64,000 nucleotides of DNA from JAFKFI01 sp963795435 (GTDB lineage: Bacteria > Pseudomonadota > Alphaproteobacteria > Acetobacterales > Acetobacteraceae): NCBI GenBank assembly GCA_963795435.1, contig CAWCHV010000007.1, forward strand, positions 1,178,001 to 1,242,000, in the 5' to 3' direction. Both the position numbers and the translations under genes were made by a program. Positions 27,534 through 34,468 of this stretch are shown one piece after another. The first letter of the stretch is position 1; each line of letters starts with the position of its first letter. The notes below the pieces were generated by a model, which was not told where the DNA came from, searched no databases, and was given only the letters and a program-made list of their open reading frames with translations.

Positions 27534-28225
27534 GCCCGCGCCGCCACCCCGCACAGCGCGTCCGCGCGGTCCGCGGCCTCGTTCAGTGCCGCCTCGATCG
27601 CCGGCAACGTCTCGCGCCAATCCGCACGGGGCACGCGGATGACCGGGCCGCACACCACCACCCCGCGCCCGAACGGCTTCGGGATCACCATGCGATCCCA
27701 GCTCCGCAACACCCATCGGCGCGAGGTCTGCGCGGCGCAGGGGAGGATCGCCGCGCCCGACAGGGCGGCGAGCTGCGCCACGCCGGGTGCGGCGCGCCGG
27801 GGCGGGCCGCGCGGGCCATCGGGAGTGATGCCGATATGGCTGCCCGAGGCGAGCAGGCCGACCAGGCTGCGCATCGCCGCCGCGCCGCCGCGCGAGGAGG
27901 AGCCGGGTGCGACGTCGATGCCGAACCGGCGCACCACCGCGGCGATGAAGCGTCCGTCGCGCGAGCGGCTGATCAGGATGTGCACCCGCGCGCGCTGCCC
28001 CTCGCCGCCCTCCCAGTTGCGAACCATCAGCCACAGGGCGGACATCAGCGGCAGCCGTGCGTGCCAGGCGGCCAGGATCAGCGGATCGCCGATCATGTGC
28101 GGCGCGACATTCTCCGCGCCGTGCAGTTTCCAGCGCGTGGTACGCAGCGCGAAGGCGAGATAGAGGCCGAGCATCCGCGCCAGGATCGCCTGCGTCGCGG
28201 AGGCGCGAAGGAGGCGCTTCAGCAT
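27530..28225 (-). CDS. DUF374 lysophospholipid acyltransferase-family protein
   Basis: 231 aa. Contains LILAAWHARLPLM (conserved His), HILISRSRDGRFIAAVVRRFG, SSRGGAAAMRSLV and ITPDGPRGPPRRAAPGV, the full DUF374 signature set. Members act on lipid A or phospholipid-like acceptors at the inner membrane, but the substrate is not settled. It starts 5 bp after the CFA-synthase-like gene, suggesting a lipid-modification operon. Confidence 0.87.
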   Translation of the reverse strand: MLKRLLRASATQAILARMLGLYLAFALRTTRWKLHGAENVAPHMIGDPLILAAWHARLPLMSALWLMVRNWEGGEGQRARVHILISRSRDGRFIAAVVRRFGIDVAPGSSSRGGAAAMRSLVGLLASGSHIGITPDGPRGPPRRAAPGVAQLAALSGAAILPCAAQTSRRWVLRSWDRMVIPKPFGRGVVVCGPVIRVPRADWRETLPAIEAALNEAADRADALCGVAARA

Positions 28226-28230
28226 CGCCG

Positions 28231-29550
28231 TCAGGCCGCCGGATAGAGGTCCGCGCGCGTCGGCGGCAGCCCGCTCGCGCCGCGCGCGCGCTTCGTCGCG
28301 ACCGTCTGGAAGATGCCGAGCGTGCCGCGCTCGAAGGCGAGCGAGACACCCGCGAGATAGAGCAGCCAAAGCCGGGTCTTGGCCGCGCCCACCTCGCGCT
28401 CGGCGGCATCGCGGTGGGCGTAGAGCCGCTCGCACCACAGGCGGGTCGTGCGCGCGTACTGCTCGCGCCAGGCCTCGGTGTCGTGCACCTCGAAGCCGGC
28501 GCGCTCCAGGTTCGCCTGGGTGTTGCCGATGTGATCGAGATCGGCGCCGGGAAACACGTAGTCGATGATCGCCGCGTATTCCGGGCGCTTGCGATGAAAG
28601 GCGCGGTCGGTGCGCTTGGCGGGGCGGGTGATGGCGTGGTGCAGCATCACGCCGCGCGGTCGCAGCAGCGCGCGCATCTTGGCGAAATAGGCCGCGTGGT
28701 TGGCGCGGCCGACATGCTCGAACATGCCGATCGAGGCGATCCGGTCGTATTCCCCGTCGAGCGCGCGATAGTCCTTCAGCTCCACCGTCACCCGATCCTG
28801 CAAGCCGAGGCGGGCGACCTTCTCGCCCGCGAAGTCGAACTGCGCCCGCGACAGCGTCACGCCGTGCGCCCGCACGCCGTGATGGCTCGCGGCGTGACAA
28901 ATGAGGCCGCCCCAGCCGCAGCCGATGTCGAGGAAGCGGTCGCCTGGCGCGAGGCGCAGCTTGCGGCAGATCATCGCCAGCTTGGCCTGCTGCGCCGCCT
29001 CGAGCGAGGCGTCCCAGTCGGGGAAGTAGGCACAGGAATACTGCATCTCCGGGTCGAGAAAGAGCCCGTAGAACGCATTCGACAGGTCGTAGTGGAACTG
29101 CACCTGCGCCGCGTCGTCGCGCCCCGCGCCGGCGCGCGGGCGTTGCCTGGCGGCGAAGGTGTGCTCCGCGCCGCGGCGATCGGCGCGCGCGAACAGGAAC
29201 GGCAGCAAGGCGCCGGCCAGCAGCCGCTTGTCGAGCCGTCGGGAAAGGCCGCGCGTCGCCGCTCCCCGCCGGGCGGCCAGGTCCAGCAGGGTGCCGCCCT
29301 CGATGTCGAGCGCGCCCTCCGCCGCGAGGTCGACCACCGTGGCCAGACGCGGCCGGCGCAGCAGCCTCGTGATCGCGGAAGGCGAGCGGACCGCGAGTGC
29401 GAGGTCGGTGTGCGCGCCCGGTCCCAGGGGCACGGTGCTGCCATCCCAGAGCCGCAGGGCGAAGTCGGCCCGCAGCACCGAAGCGAGATGCACGGCCAAT
29501 CGCCGTGCTGCGTCCAGGCGACGATCGGTGGACGGGGACGTGCTGGCCAC
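28231..29550 (-). CDS. cyclopropane-fatty-acyl-phospholipid synthase family methyltransferase
   Basis: 439 aa. An N-terminal lipid-binding-like region (residues 15-120) precedes the SAM domain: VQFHYDLSNAFYGLFLDPEM (150-169), RFLDIGCGWGGL (205-216), ASIGMFEHVG, and the C-terminal WREQYARTTRLWCERL. These are CFA/mycolic-type C-methyltransferase motifs acting on unsaturated acyl chains. The initiator ATG at 29550 begins MASTSPSTDRR. Whether it forms cyclopropane rings or methyl branches cannot be decided here. Confidence 0.88.
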   Translation of the reverse strand: MASTSPSTDRRLDAARRLAVHLASVLRADFALRLWDGSTVPLGPGAHTDLALAVRSPSAITRLLRRPRLATVVDLAAEGALDIEGGTLLDLAARRGAATRGLSRRLDKRLLAGALLPFLFARADRRGAEHTFAARQRPRAGAGRDDAAQVQFHYDLSNAFYGLFLDPEMQYSCAYFPDWDASLEAAQQAKLAMICRKLRLAPGDRFLDIGCGWGGLICHAASHHGVRAHGVTLSRAQFDFAGEKVARLGLQDRVTVELKDYRALDGEYDRIASIGMFEHVGRANHAAYFAKMRALLRPRGVMLHHAITRPAKRTDRAFHRKRPEYAAIIDYVFPGADLDHIGNTQANLERAGFEVHDTEAWREQYARTTRLWCERLYAHRDAAEREVGAAKTRLWLLYLAGVSLAFERGTLGIFQTVATKRARGASGLPPTRADLYPAA

Positions 29551-29678
29551 GACGCCTCACCAGTGACAGGGACGCGGAACCTAGAGACGCTTGCCGGGCG
29601 CGACAACCGGCCGCCCGGCGCGTTACGCTCCGATCCCCCGTCGTGGTCCGATCGGGGCACACCGGAACGGGGTCCGCC

Positions 29679-29879
29679 ATGCACAAGCTCGCTCTCTGCC
29701 TCGCCGCGTTGCTGCTCGCCGGCGGCCTGTCCGCCTGCGCCCAGATCCACGGCGTCACCACGGCCGGCGCCACCAACATGGGCGGCGCCCCGGGAACGGC
29801 GAACGACATCGCCACCGGTGGCCAAGGCGGCCGGACGGGCGATCAGGGCGGCGGCGGCGCCGCGAGCGGACGCAACTGA
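29679..29879 (+). CDS. small putative lipoprotein
   Basis: 66 aa. MHKLALCLAALLLAGGLSAC is a typical lipoprotein signal with lipobox LSAC (Cys20). The mature part is Gly/Thr/Asn-rich and unstructured (ending GGGGAASGRN). No homologous family is recognised. Divergent from the CFA-synthase-like gene and followed by a strong hairpin. Confidence 0.6.
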   Translation: MHKLALCLAALLLAGGLSACAQIHGVTTAGATNMGGAPGTANDIATGGQGGRTGDQGGGGAASGRN

Positions 29880-29899
29880 TCGGGCGACACTGTCGCCTC

Positions 29900-29934
29900 G
29901 CCCGGCGCCACTTGCCTCGCGGCCGGCGCCGGGC
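29900..29934 (+). terminator. hairpin after small lipoprotein gene (no U-tract)
   Basis: Perfect 10 bp arms GCCCGGCGCC (29900-29909) and GGCGCCGGGC (29925-29934) enclose a 15 nt loop, 20 bp after the lipoprotein stop. No T-run follows, so it could be a Rho-assisted end or an mRNA-stabilising hairpin. Confidence 0.35.
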
Positions 29935-29966
29935 TGTCATGACCCTCTTGACGAGGAGAGGCGGTC

Positions 29967-31037
29967 ATGCGGGCGGCCATCAGGCGCGGCACTCGGATCG
30001 TGTGCGACGAAATCCCGGAGCTCACGCCGGGCCCAGGGCAGGTGCTGGTACGGACCCGCGCCTGCGGCATCTGCGGCTCCGACCTACACGCGCTCCAGTT
30101 TCCCGAGGCGGTCGCGCGAGTGTACCAGCAGGCCGGGGTCGAGCACCCGATGCGCGTGGATGGCGACGTGGTGTTCGGGCACGAGTTCTGCGGCGAAATT
30201 CTTGACTACGGGCCGGAGACCCGGCGCCGGCTGAATCCCGGCACGCTCGTCACCTCGGTTCCCCGCCTCATGGATCGCACCGGCGCGCATGTGATCGGCT
30301 ATTCCAACGATTTTCCGGGCGGCTACGCCGAGCGGATGCTGCTCAGCGAGGCGCTTCTGCTGGAGGTGCCGAACGGGCTCCCGGCCGTGCACGCCGCGCT
30401 GACCGAGCCTTTCGCGGTCGGCGAGCACGCGGTCGCCAGCGCCAATCTCGACGGCGCGGCGGCGGCGCTGGTGATCGGCTGCGGGCCGGTCGGGCTCGCG
30501 GTGATCGCCGCCCTCAAGGCGCGCGGCTTCGGCCCGGTCATCGCCGCCGACTTCGCCCCCGGCCGCCGTGCGCTCGCCGAGAAGCTGGGCGCCGACCAGG
30601 TGGTCGATCCCGCGCAGGAATCGCCGCACGCGGGCTGGGCCGAGTACGGCGTGCCGATGACCCGTGCCGGCCGCGCCCGCGCGATCGCCAGCGGCGCGCA
30701 GCCGGGCGGTTCGGTGGTGTTCGAGTGCGTCGGCGTGCCCGGCGTTCTGCAGTCGATCATGGAGGCCGCGCCGTCCGGCAGCCAGATCGTGGTTGCCGGG
30801 GTGTGTATGCAGACTGACCGGTTCGAGCCGTCCGCCGCGATCGCTAAGGAGCTCGATTTCCGTTTCGTGCTCGGCTACTCGGCGGAGGAATTCGCGCGCA
30901 CGCTGCACAATATCGCCGAGGGCCGCATCAACGCCGCCCCGATCGTCACCCGCCAAATCGGCCTGTCCGAGGTGGCCGACGCCTTCGCCGCCCTCGCTAC
31001 GCCCGGCGATCAGGCGAAGATCGTGATAGAGCCTTGA
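29967..31037 (+). CDS. zinc-dependent alcohol dehydrogenase (MDR superfamily)
   Basis: 356 aa. The catalytic zinc site is visible as ACGICGSDLHAL (Cys about residue 36) and VVFGHEFCGEI (His-Glu about 72); the Rossmann motif is VIGCGPVGLAVIAAL near residue 173. The four-cysteine structural zinc loop of classic ADHs is absent: VPRLMDRTGAHVIGYSNDFP occupies that place. The start at 29967 follows GAGGAGAGG. Its position before a reductase gene and sugar importers suggests polyol, alcohol or sugar oxidation. Confidence 0.9.
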   Translation: MRAAIRRGTRIVCDEIPELTPGPGQVLVRTRACGICGSDLHALQFPEAVARVYQQAGVEHPMRVDGDVVFGHEFCGEILDYGPETRRRLNPGTLVTSVPRLMDRTGAHVIGYSNDFPGGYAERMLLSEALLLEVPNGLPAVHAALTEPFAVGEHAVASANLDGAAAALVIGCGPVGLAVIAALKARGFGPVIAADFAPGRRALAEKLGADQVVDPAQESPHAGWAEYGVPMTRAGRARAIASGAQPGGSVVFECVGVPGVLQSIMEAAPSGSQIVVAGVCMQTDRFEPSAAIAKELDFRFVLGYSAEEFARTLHNIAEGRINAAPIVTRQIGLSEVADAFAALATPGDQAKIVIEP

Positions 31038-31045
31038 TAAAGCCG

Positions 31046-31152
31046 CCTCTCCCCCTGCTTGGGGGAGAGGGTCGGGGTGAGGGGGTCGCACAGACGAACG
31101 ATGCCGGAAGGCCCTCACCCCGGCCCTCCCCCGCAAGCGCGGGAGAGGGAGA
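31046..31152. repeat. intergenic compound palindrome of CTCTCCCCC/GGGGGAGAG type
   Basis: Two G/C-rich hairpins face each other: CTCTCCCCC-loop-GGGGGAGAG near 31047-31069 and CCCTCCCCCGC-loop-GCGGGAGAGGG near 31125-31149. The stretches GTCGGGGTGAGGG and CCCTCACCCC between them are also complementary, so the whole region can fold into one cruciform. Repeats with this wording are common between genes in alphaproteobacteria; here it separates the ADH from the next gene. Confidence 0.75.
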
Positions 31153-31186
31153 AGGGTCCACACAATAGTCAATCGGGGAATGCGGC

Positions 31187-32089
31187 ATGAAGGTTGGATT
31201 CATCGGCGTCGGCAACATGGGCGGCCCCATGTGCCGCAACATCATCAAGAACACCAACCACGAGGTCGTCGTGTTCGACCTCGATCCCGCCGCCGCGAAG
31301 GCCTGCACCGATCTCGGCGCCAGCCAGGGCGCGGGCGTCGCCGACGTGGCCTCGCGCTGCGATGTGGTGATCACCTCGCTGCCGATGCCGCGCCACGTCG
31401 AGGAGGTCGCACTCGGGGCCGGCGGGATCGCCGCGAACGCGCGGCCGGGGACGGTGTACATCGACCTCAGCACCAACTCGCCGACAATGGCCCGCCGCGT
31501 CCATGCGGGTCTCGCCGACAAAGGCGTCCCGATGCTCGAGGCGCCGGTGAGCGGCGGCATCGCGGGCGCCGAGGCCGCGACCATCGTCATCATGGTGGGC
31601 GGCGACGAGGCGGTGTTCGAGGCGCAGCGCCCGCTGCTCGCGGCGTTCAGCAAGGAGGTGGTGCATGTCGGCGGCGTGGGCATGGGCTCGGTCGCCAAGC
31701 TGATCAACAACCAGCTCGCGTTCAGCAACATGGCCGCCGCCGCCGAGGCGCTGGCGATCGGCGCCATGTCGGGCATCGACCTCGGCAAGCTGAACCACGT
31801 GATCGAGAACGCCAGCGGCTTCTCCTGGGCCTACCGGTCGGTGGCCAGCAAGGCGTTCGGCGGCGACTTCAAGGCAAATTTCGCGCTCGACCTCGCCCAC
31901 AAGGACCTCCGCCTCGCGCTCGAACTGGCCGACGAGCTCGGCGTGCCGGGCATGATCGGCCCGCAGGTGATGAACCTGATGCGGATGGCCCGCGCGAAGG
32001 GCATGGGCGGCGACGACACGAGCTCGATCATCCGCGTCTACGAGCAGGCGCTGGGCAAGGAGGTGCGGGGCAAGGAGGTGCGGGGCTGA
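31187..32089 (+). CDS. 3-hydroxyisobutyrate-dehydrogenase-family NAD(P) oxidoreductase
   Basis: 300 aa beta-hydroxyacid dehydrogenase. N-terminal Rossmann motif VGFIGVGNMGGPMCRNI (residues 3-19); substrate loop EAPVSGGIAGAEAATIVIMV near 122; catalytic lysine in GMGSVAKLINNQL near residue 170. It could act on 3-hydroxyisobutyrate, tartronate semialdehyde or a related acid. The C-terminus GKEVRGKEVRG is a 15 bp tandem duplication (32054-32083) and probably adds five dispensable residues. Confidence 0.9.
   Translation: MKVGFIGVGNMGGPMCRNIIKNTNHEVVVFDLDPAAAKACTDLGASQGAGVADVASRCDVVITSLPMPRHVEEVALGAGGIAANARPGTVYIDLSTNSPTMARRVHAGLADKGVPMLEAPVSGGIAGAEAATIVIMVGGDEAVFEAQRPLLAAFSKEVVHVGGVGMGSVAKLINNQLAFSNMAAAAEALAIGAMSGIDLGKLNHVIENASGFSWAYRSVASKAFGGDFKANFALDLAHKDLRLALELADELGVPGMIGPQVMNLMRMARAKGMGGDDTSSIIRVYEQALGKEVRGKEVRG
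32054..32083 (+). repeat. 15 bp tandem duplication at the 3' end of the reductase gene
   Basis: GGCAAGGAGGTGCGG occurs twice back to back (32054-32068 and 32069-32083), giving GKEVR twice just before the stop. In frame, so harmless to translation. Confidence 0.9.
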
Positions 32090-32147
32090 CATCGCGCGCG
32101 ATCGGGTCGCCGACGATGACCGACGTTGCGACGTCGCGGCGACGCCG

Positions 32148-32241
32148 TTGCGACCCTTGCGACCTGCCCTTGCGACCCTTGCGACCCTTGCGACCCTTGC
32201 GACCCTTGCGACCCTTGCGACCCTTGCGACCCTTGCGACCC
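32148..32241 (+). repeat. 9 bp minisatellite (TTGCGACCC) upstream of the sugar ABC operon
   Basis: Eight perfect head-to-tail copies of TTGCGACCC occupy 32170-32241, preceded by one perfect copy at 32148-32156 and a 13 bp variant with a TGCC insertion. It fills about a third of the 275 bp gap before the importer operon. No start codon with an RBS uses it, so a coding role is unlikely. Copy number could vary by slippage. Confidence 0.92.
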
Positions 32242-32317
32242 TTACCCGATGTGGGCACGATTGCCGTTGTCAAGGCGGCCCGGAGCGACACAACCAGAAC
32301 CGAGCCCGGAGGAAACG

Positions 32318-32368
32318 ATGAGCGGCAACCTGCAGGGCCGGTTTGTGCCGCCAGTGCGGATCACATGA
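32318..32368 (+). CDS. possible 16-codon leader peptide overlapping the permease start
   Basis: ATG at 32318 sits 5 nt after a strong GGAGGAAA and encodes MSGNLQGRFVPPVRIT; its TGA overlaps the permease ATG at 32365 (ATGA). The permease start has no Shine-Dalgarno of its own, so coupled translation from this short frame is a reasonable reading. It may instead be a remnant of a longer deleted gene. Confidence 0.4.
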   Translation: MSGNLQGRFVPPVRIT

Positions 32369-33390
32369 GTTCGACGAATGCCCCGACGGCCGAACGGCCC
32401 GCCGGGATACCGCGGCCCGGCAGAGGGATCTGGCCGAAGCCCTCGCAAGAGCAGATCGTGCTGCTCATCACCGTTGCGGTCGCGATCATATTTGGCCTGA
32501 CGCTCAAGGGCTTCGCGACCGTCGGGAATCTCTTCTCGCTGATGCGGAACGTGTCCATTCTCGGCACGCTCGGCCTCGGCATGGGGATCGTCGTCATCGG
32601 CCGCGGCATCGACCTCGCGCAGGTCGCCATCCTGGCTTCCAGCTCGGCCGTCGCGATCCAACTCATGAATGCCGGCGCGCCGATCTGGCTGGCGCTGCTG
32701 GCGGCGCTTGCTCTCGCCATCGCGATCGGGATCATCAACGGCGCGATCATCGCCTTCGTCGAGATCCCGGCGCTGTTCACGACCCTCGCCACCGCCTTCG
32801 TCGCATACGGACTTACCCGCTACGCGATCAACACGATGATCGTCTATCCGCCCGTCACCGCGACCGGCTTCCTCTATCTCGGCCAGGGGCGCCCGTTCGG
32901 CGTGCCGATGCCGGTCATCGTGTTCCTGCTGATGGCGGTGATCGTGCACGCGCTGCTCTCCCGCACCTCGGTCGGACGCTTCATCTACGCGCACGGCGAC
33001 AACGCCGAGGCGGCGCGGCTGAGCGGCATCGCGGTACGGCCGCTCACCATCATCGAATACACGCTGTCCGCCGTGATCGCCTTCGTGGCCGGGCTCCTGA
33101 TGGCGGCCTCGACGGCGAGCATGAACATGCTGGTGGTGAACGGGACACTGATCTTCGACGTGATCCTCGTCGTCGTGCTTGGCGGCATCAGCCTTGTCGG
33201 CGGGCGCGGCAGCGTCTTGAGCGTGGTGGTCGGCACGGCGCTGATCGGCACCCTGCTCAACGGTCTGACCATTCTCGATCTCGACAACAACGTGCAGGAC
33301 ATGATCAAGGGTTTCGTGCTGCTCGGAGCGATCGTGCTCGACAACCGGTTGCATCCGCGCGACGAGGAGACGGCGCGCCAGGGCGACTGA
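32365..33390 (+). CDS. sugar ABC transporter permease (RbsC family), importer 1
   Basis: 341 aa integral membrane protein. An early helix follows PSQEQIVLLITVAVAI; the permease signature GLGMGIVVIGRGIDLAQVAI lies near residue 73, and GGISLVGGRGSVLSVVVGTAL near 273. These are hallmarks of the ribose/xylose-type (BPD_transp_2) permeases. First gene of a long polycistron with a binding protein, a second fused permease and an ATPase. Confidence 0.9.
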   Translation: MSSTNAPTAERPAGIPRPGRGIWPKPSQEQIVLLITVAVAIIFGLTLKGFATVGNLFSLMRNVSILGTLGLGMGIVVIGRGIDLAQVAILASSSAVAIQLMNAGAPIWLALLAALALAIAIGIINGAIIAFVEIPALFTTLATAFVAYGLTRYAINTMIVYPPVTATGFLYLGQGRPFGVPMPVIVFLLMAVIVHALLSRTSVGRFIYAHGDNAEAARLSGIAVRPLTIIEYTLSAVIAFVAGLLMAASTASMNMLVVNGTLIFDVILVVVLGGISLVGGRGSVLSVVVGTALIGTLLNGLTILDLDNNVQDMIKGFVLLGAIVLDNRLHPRDEETARQGD

Positions 33391-33422
33391 ACGATCAACC
33401 ATAAACTTCGGGGAGACGGAAC

Positions 33423-34454
33423 GTGCCCATCAACGTCAGGACCATCGCCGCGCCGCTGCTCGCCGCGCTGCTGCTCGCCCCTTGCCTGCCGCCGCGGGCG
33501 CGCGCCGCCGACGGATTGTCCGGCGGCGGCAGCTCGAAGGAGCTTGTGGAGCGCACCCAGAAAGCGCTCGAAGGCAAGACGATCGCCTGGGTTCCGGTGG
33601 CTCTCGGCAACCCGCTTACCGACGAGTGGACCTCGGTGATCCGGCGGGAGGCGGAGGCAAACGGCATGAAGTTCGTCCTGCGCGATCCGAACTTCAACGC
33701 GACCGCCGAACTTCAGGCCGTCTCCGCGCTGATCGGCGAAAAGCCGGACGTGCTGGTGGTGCACAATCCCAACGTCCAGATTCTCGCCAAGGAACTGAAG
33801 CGCGCCCAGGAGGCCGGGATCTATGTGATCCAGGTCAACATGGTTTCGAACTACAAGACCGACGCCTATATCGGCGCGAACTGGTTTCAGCTCGGCCGGA
33901 TGATGGGCGATGACGTGGTGAAGCAGTGCGGCCAGGGTTCCGGCAAGTCCGGCGAGGTGCAGATCGTGCAGGGCGAGCTGACCTCGTCGGCCAGTCTCGA
34001 CCAGCTCAGCGGCATTCTCGAGGCATTCAAGAAGGATCCCTCGATCAAGGTGGTTTCGAACCAGGCCGCCAACTGGGACGCGAACAAGGCGCTCGAGATT
34101 ACCAACACGGTGATCCAGCAGCATCCGAACCTGTGCGCGAGCCTCGGCTTCTGGGGCGTGATGGAGGCGGGCGCGGCGCAGGCCATCAAGGCCGCCGGCA
34201 AGATCGACCAGGTGAAAATCTATGCGTCCGGCGAAGGGTCGCGGCTCGACTGCGACCTGCTGCAGCAGGGCATGTTCTATAAGTACCTGAGTTACACCGC
34301 GCCGATCCAGGGGCATGACATCATGCAGCTTGCCTCCTTCCTGCTGCAAAGCGGGCAGAAGCCGGGCACGATGCATCTCGCCGACTACACGCAACCGATC
34401 TGGCTCGACAAGGAGACCGGCAAGGGCGCGGCCTGCTACGACCTGCAGAAATAG
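33423..34454 (+). CDS. sugar ABC transporter substrate-binding protein, importer 1
   Basis: Periplasmic binding protein of 343 aa with a signal peptide ending near PRARAADG. Starts at GTG 33423, 8 nt after GGGGAGA. Peripla_BP_4-type fold: IAWVPVALGNPLTDEWTSVI, EKPDVLVVHNPNVQILAKEL and GEVQIVQGELTSSASLDQLSG mark the two lobes. Ligand unknown; the adjacent lactonase-like genes hint at sugar lactones or aldonates. Confidence 0.9.
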   Translation: MPINVRTIAAPLLAALLLAPCLPPRARAADGLSGGGSSKELVERTQKALEGKTIAWVPVALGNPLTDEWTSVIRREAEANGMKFVLRDPNFNATAELQAVSALIGEKPDVLVVHNPNVQILAKELKRAQEAGIYVIQVNMVSNYKTDAYIGANWFQLGRMMGDDVVKQCGQGSGKSGEVQIVQGELTSSASLDQLSGILEAFKKDPSIKVVSNQAANWDANKALEITNTVIQQHPNLCASLGFWGVMEAGAAQAIKAAGKIDQVKIYASGEGSRLDCDLLQQGMFYKYLSYTAPIQGHDIMQLASFLLQSGQKPGTMHLADYTQPIWLDKETGKGAACYDLQK

Positions 34455-34468
34455 CCGGGTCGGCCCGC

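Noticed and set aside
32148..32241. CRISPR array or repetitive protein (CDP, PLR or GRK repeats).
   Set aside because: The unit is 9 bp with no spacers, and no frame through it has an RBS, a start and non-repeat homology.
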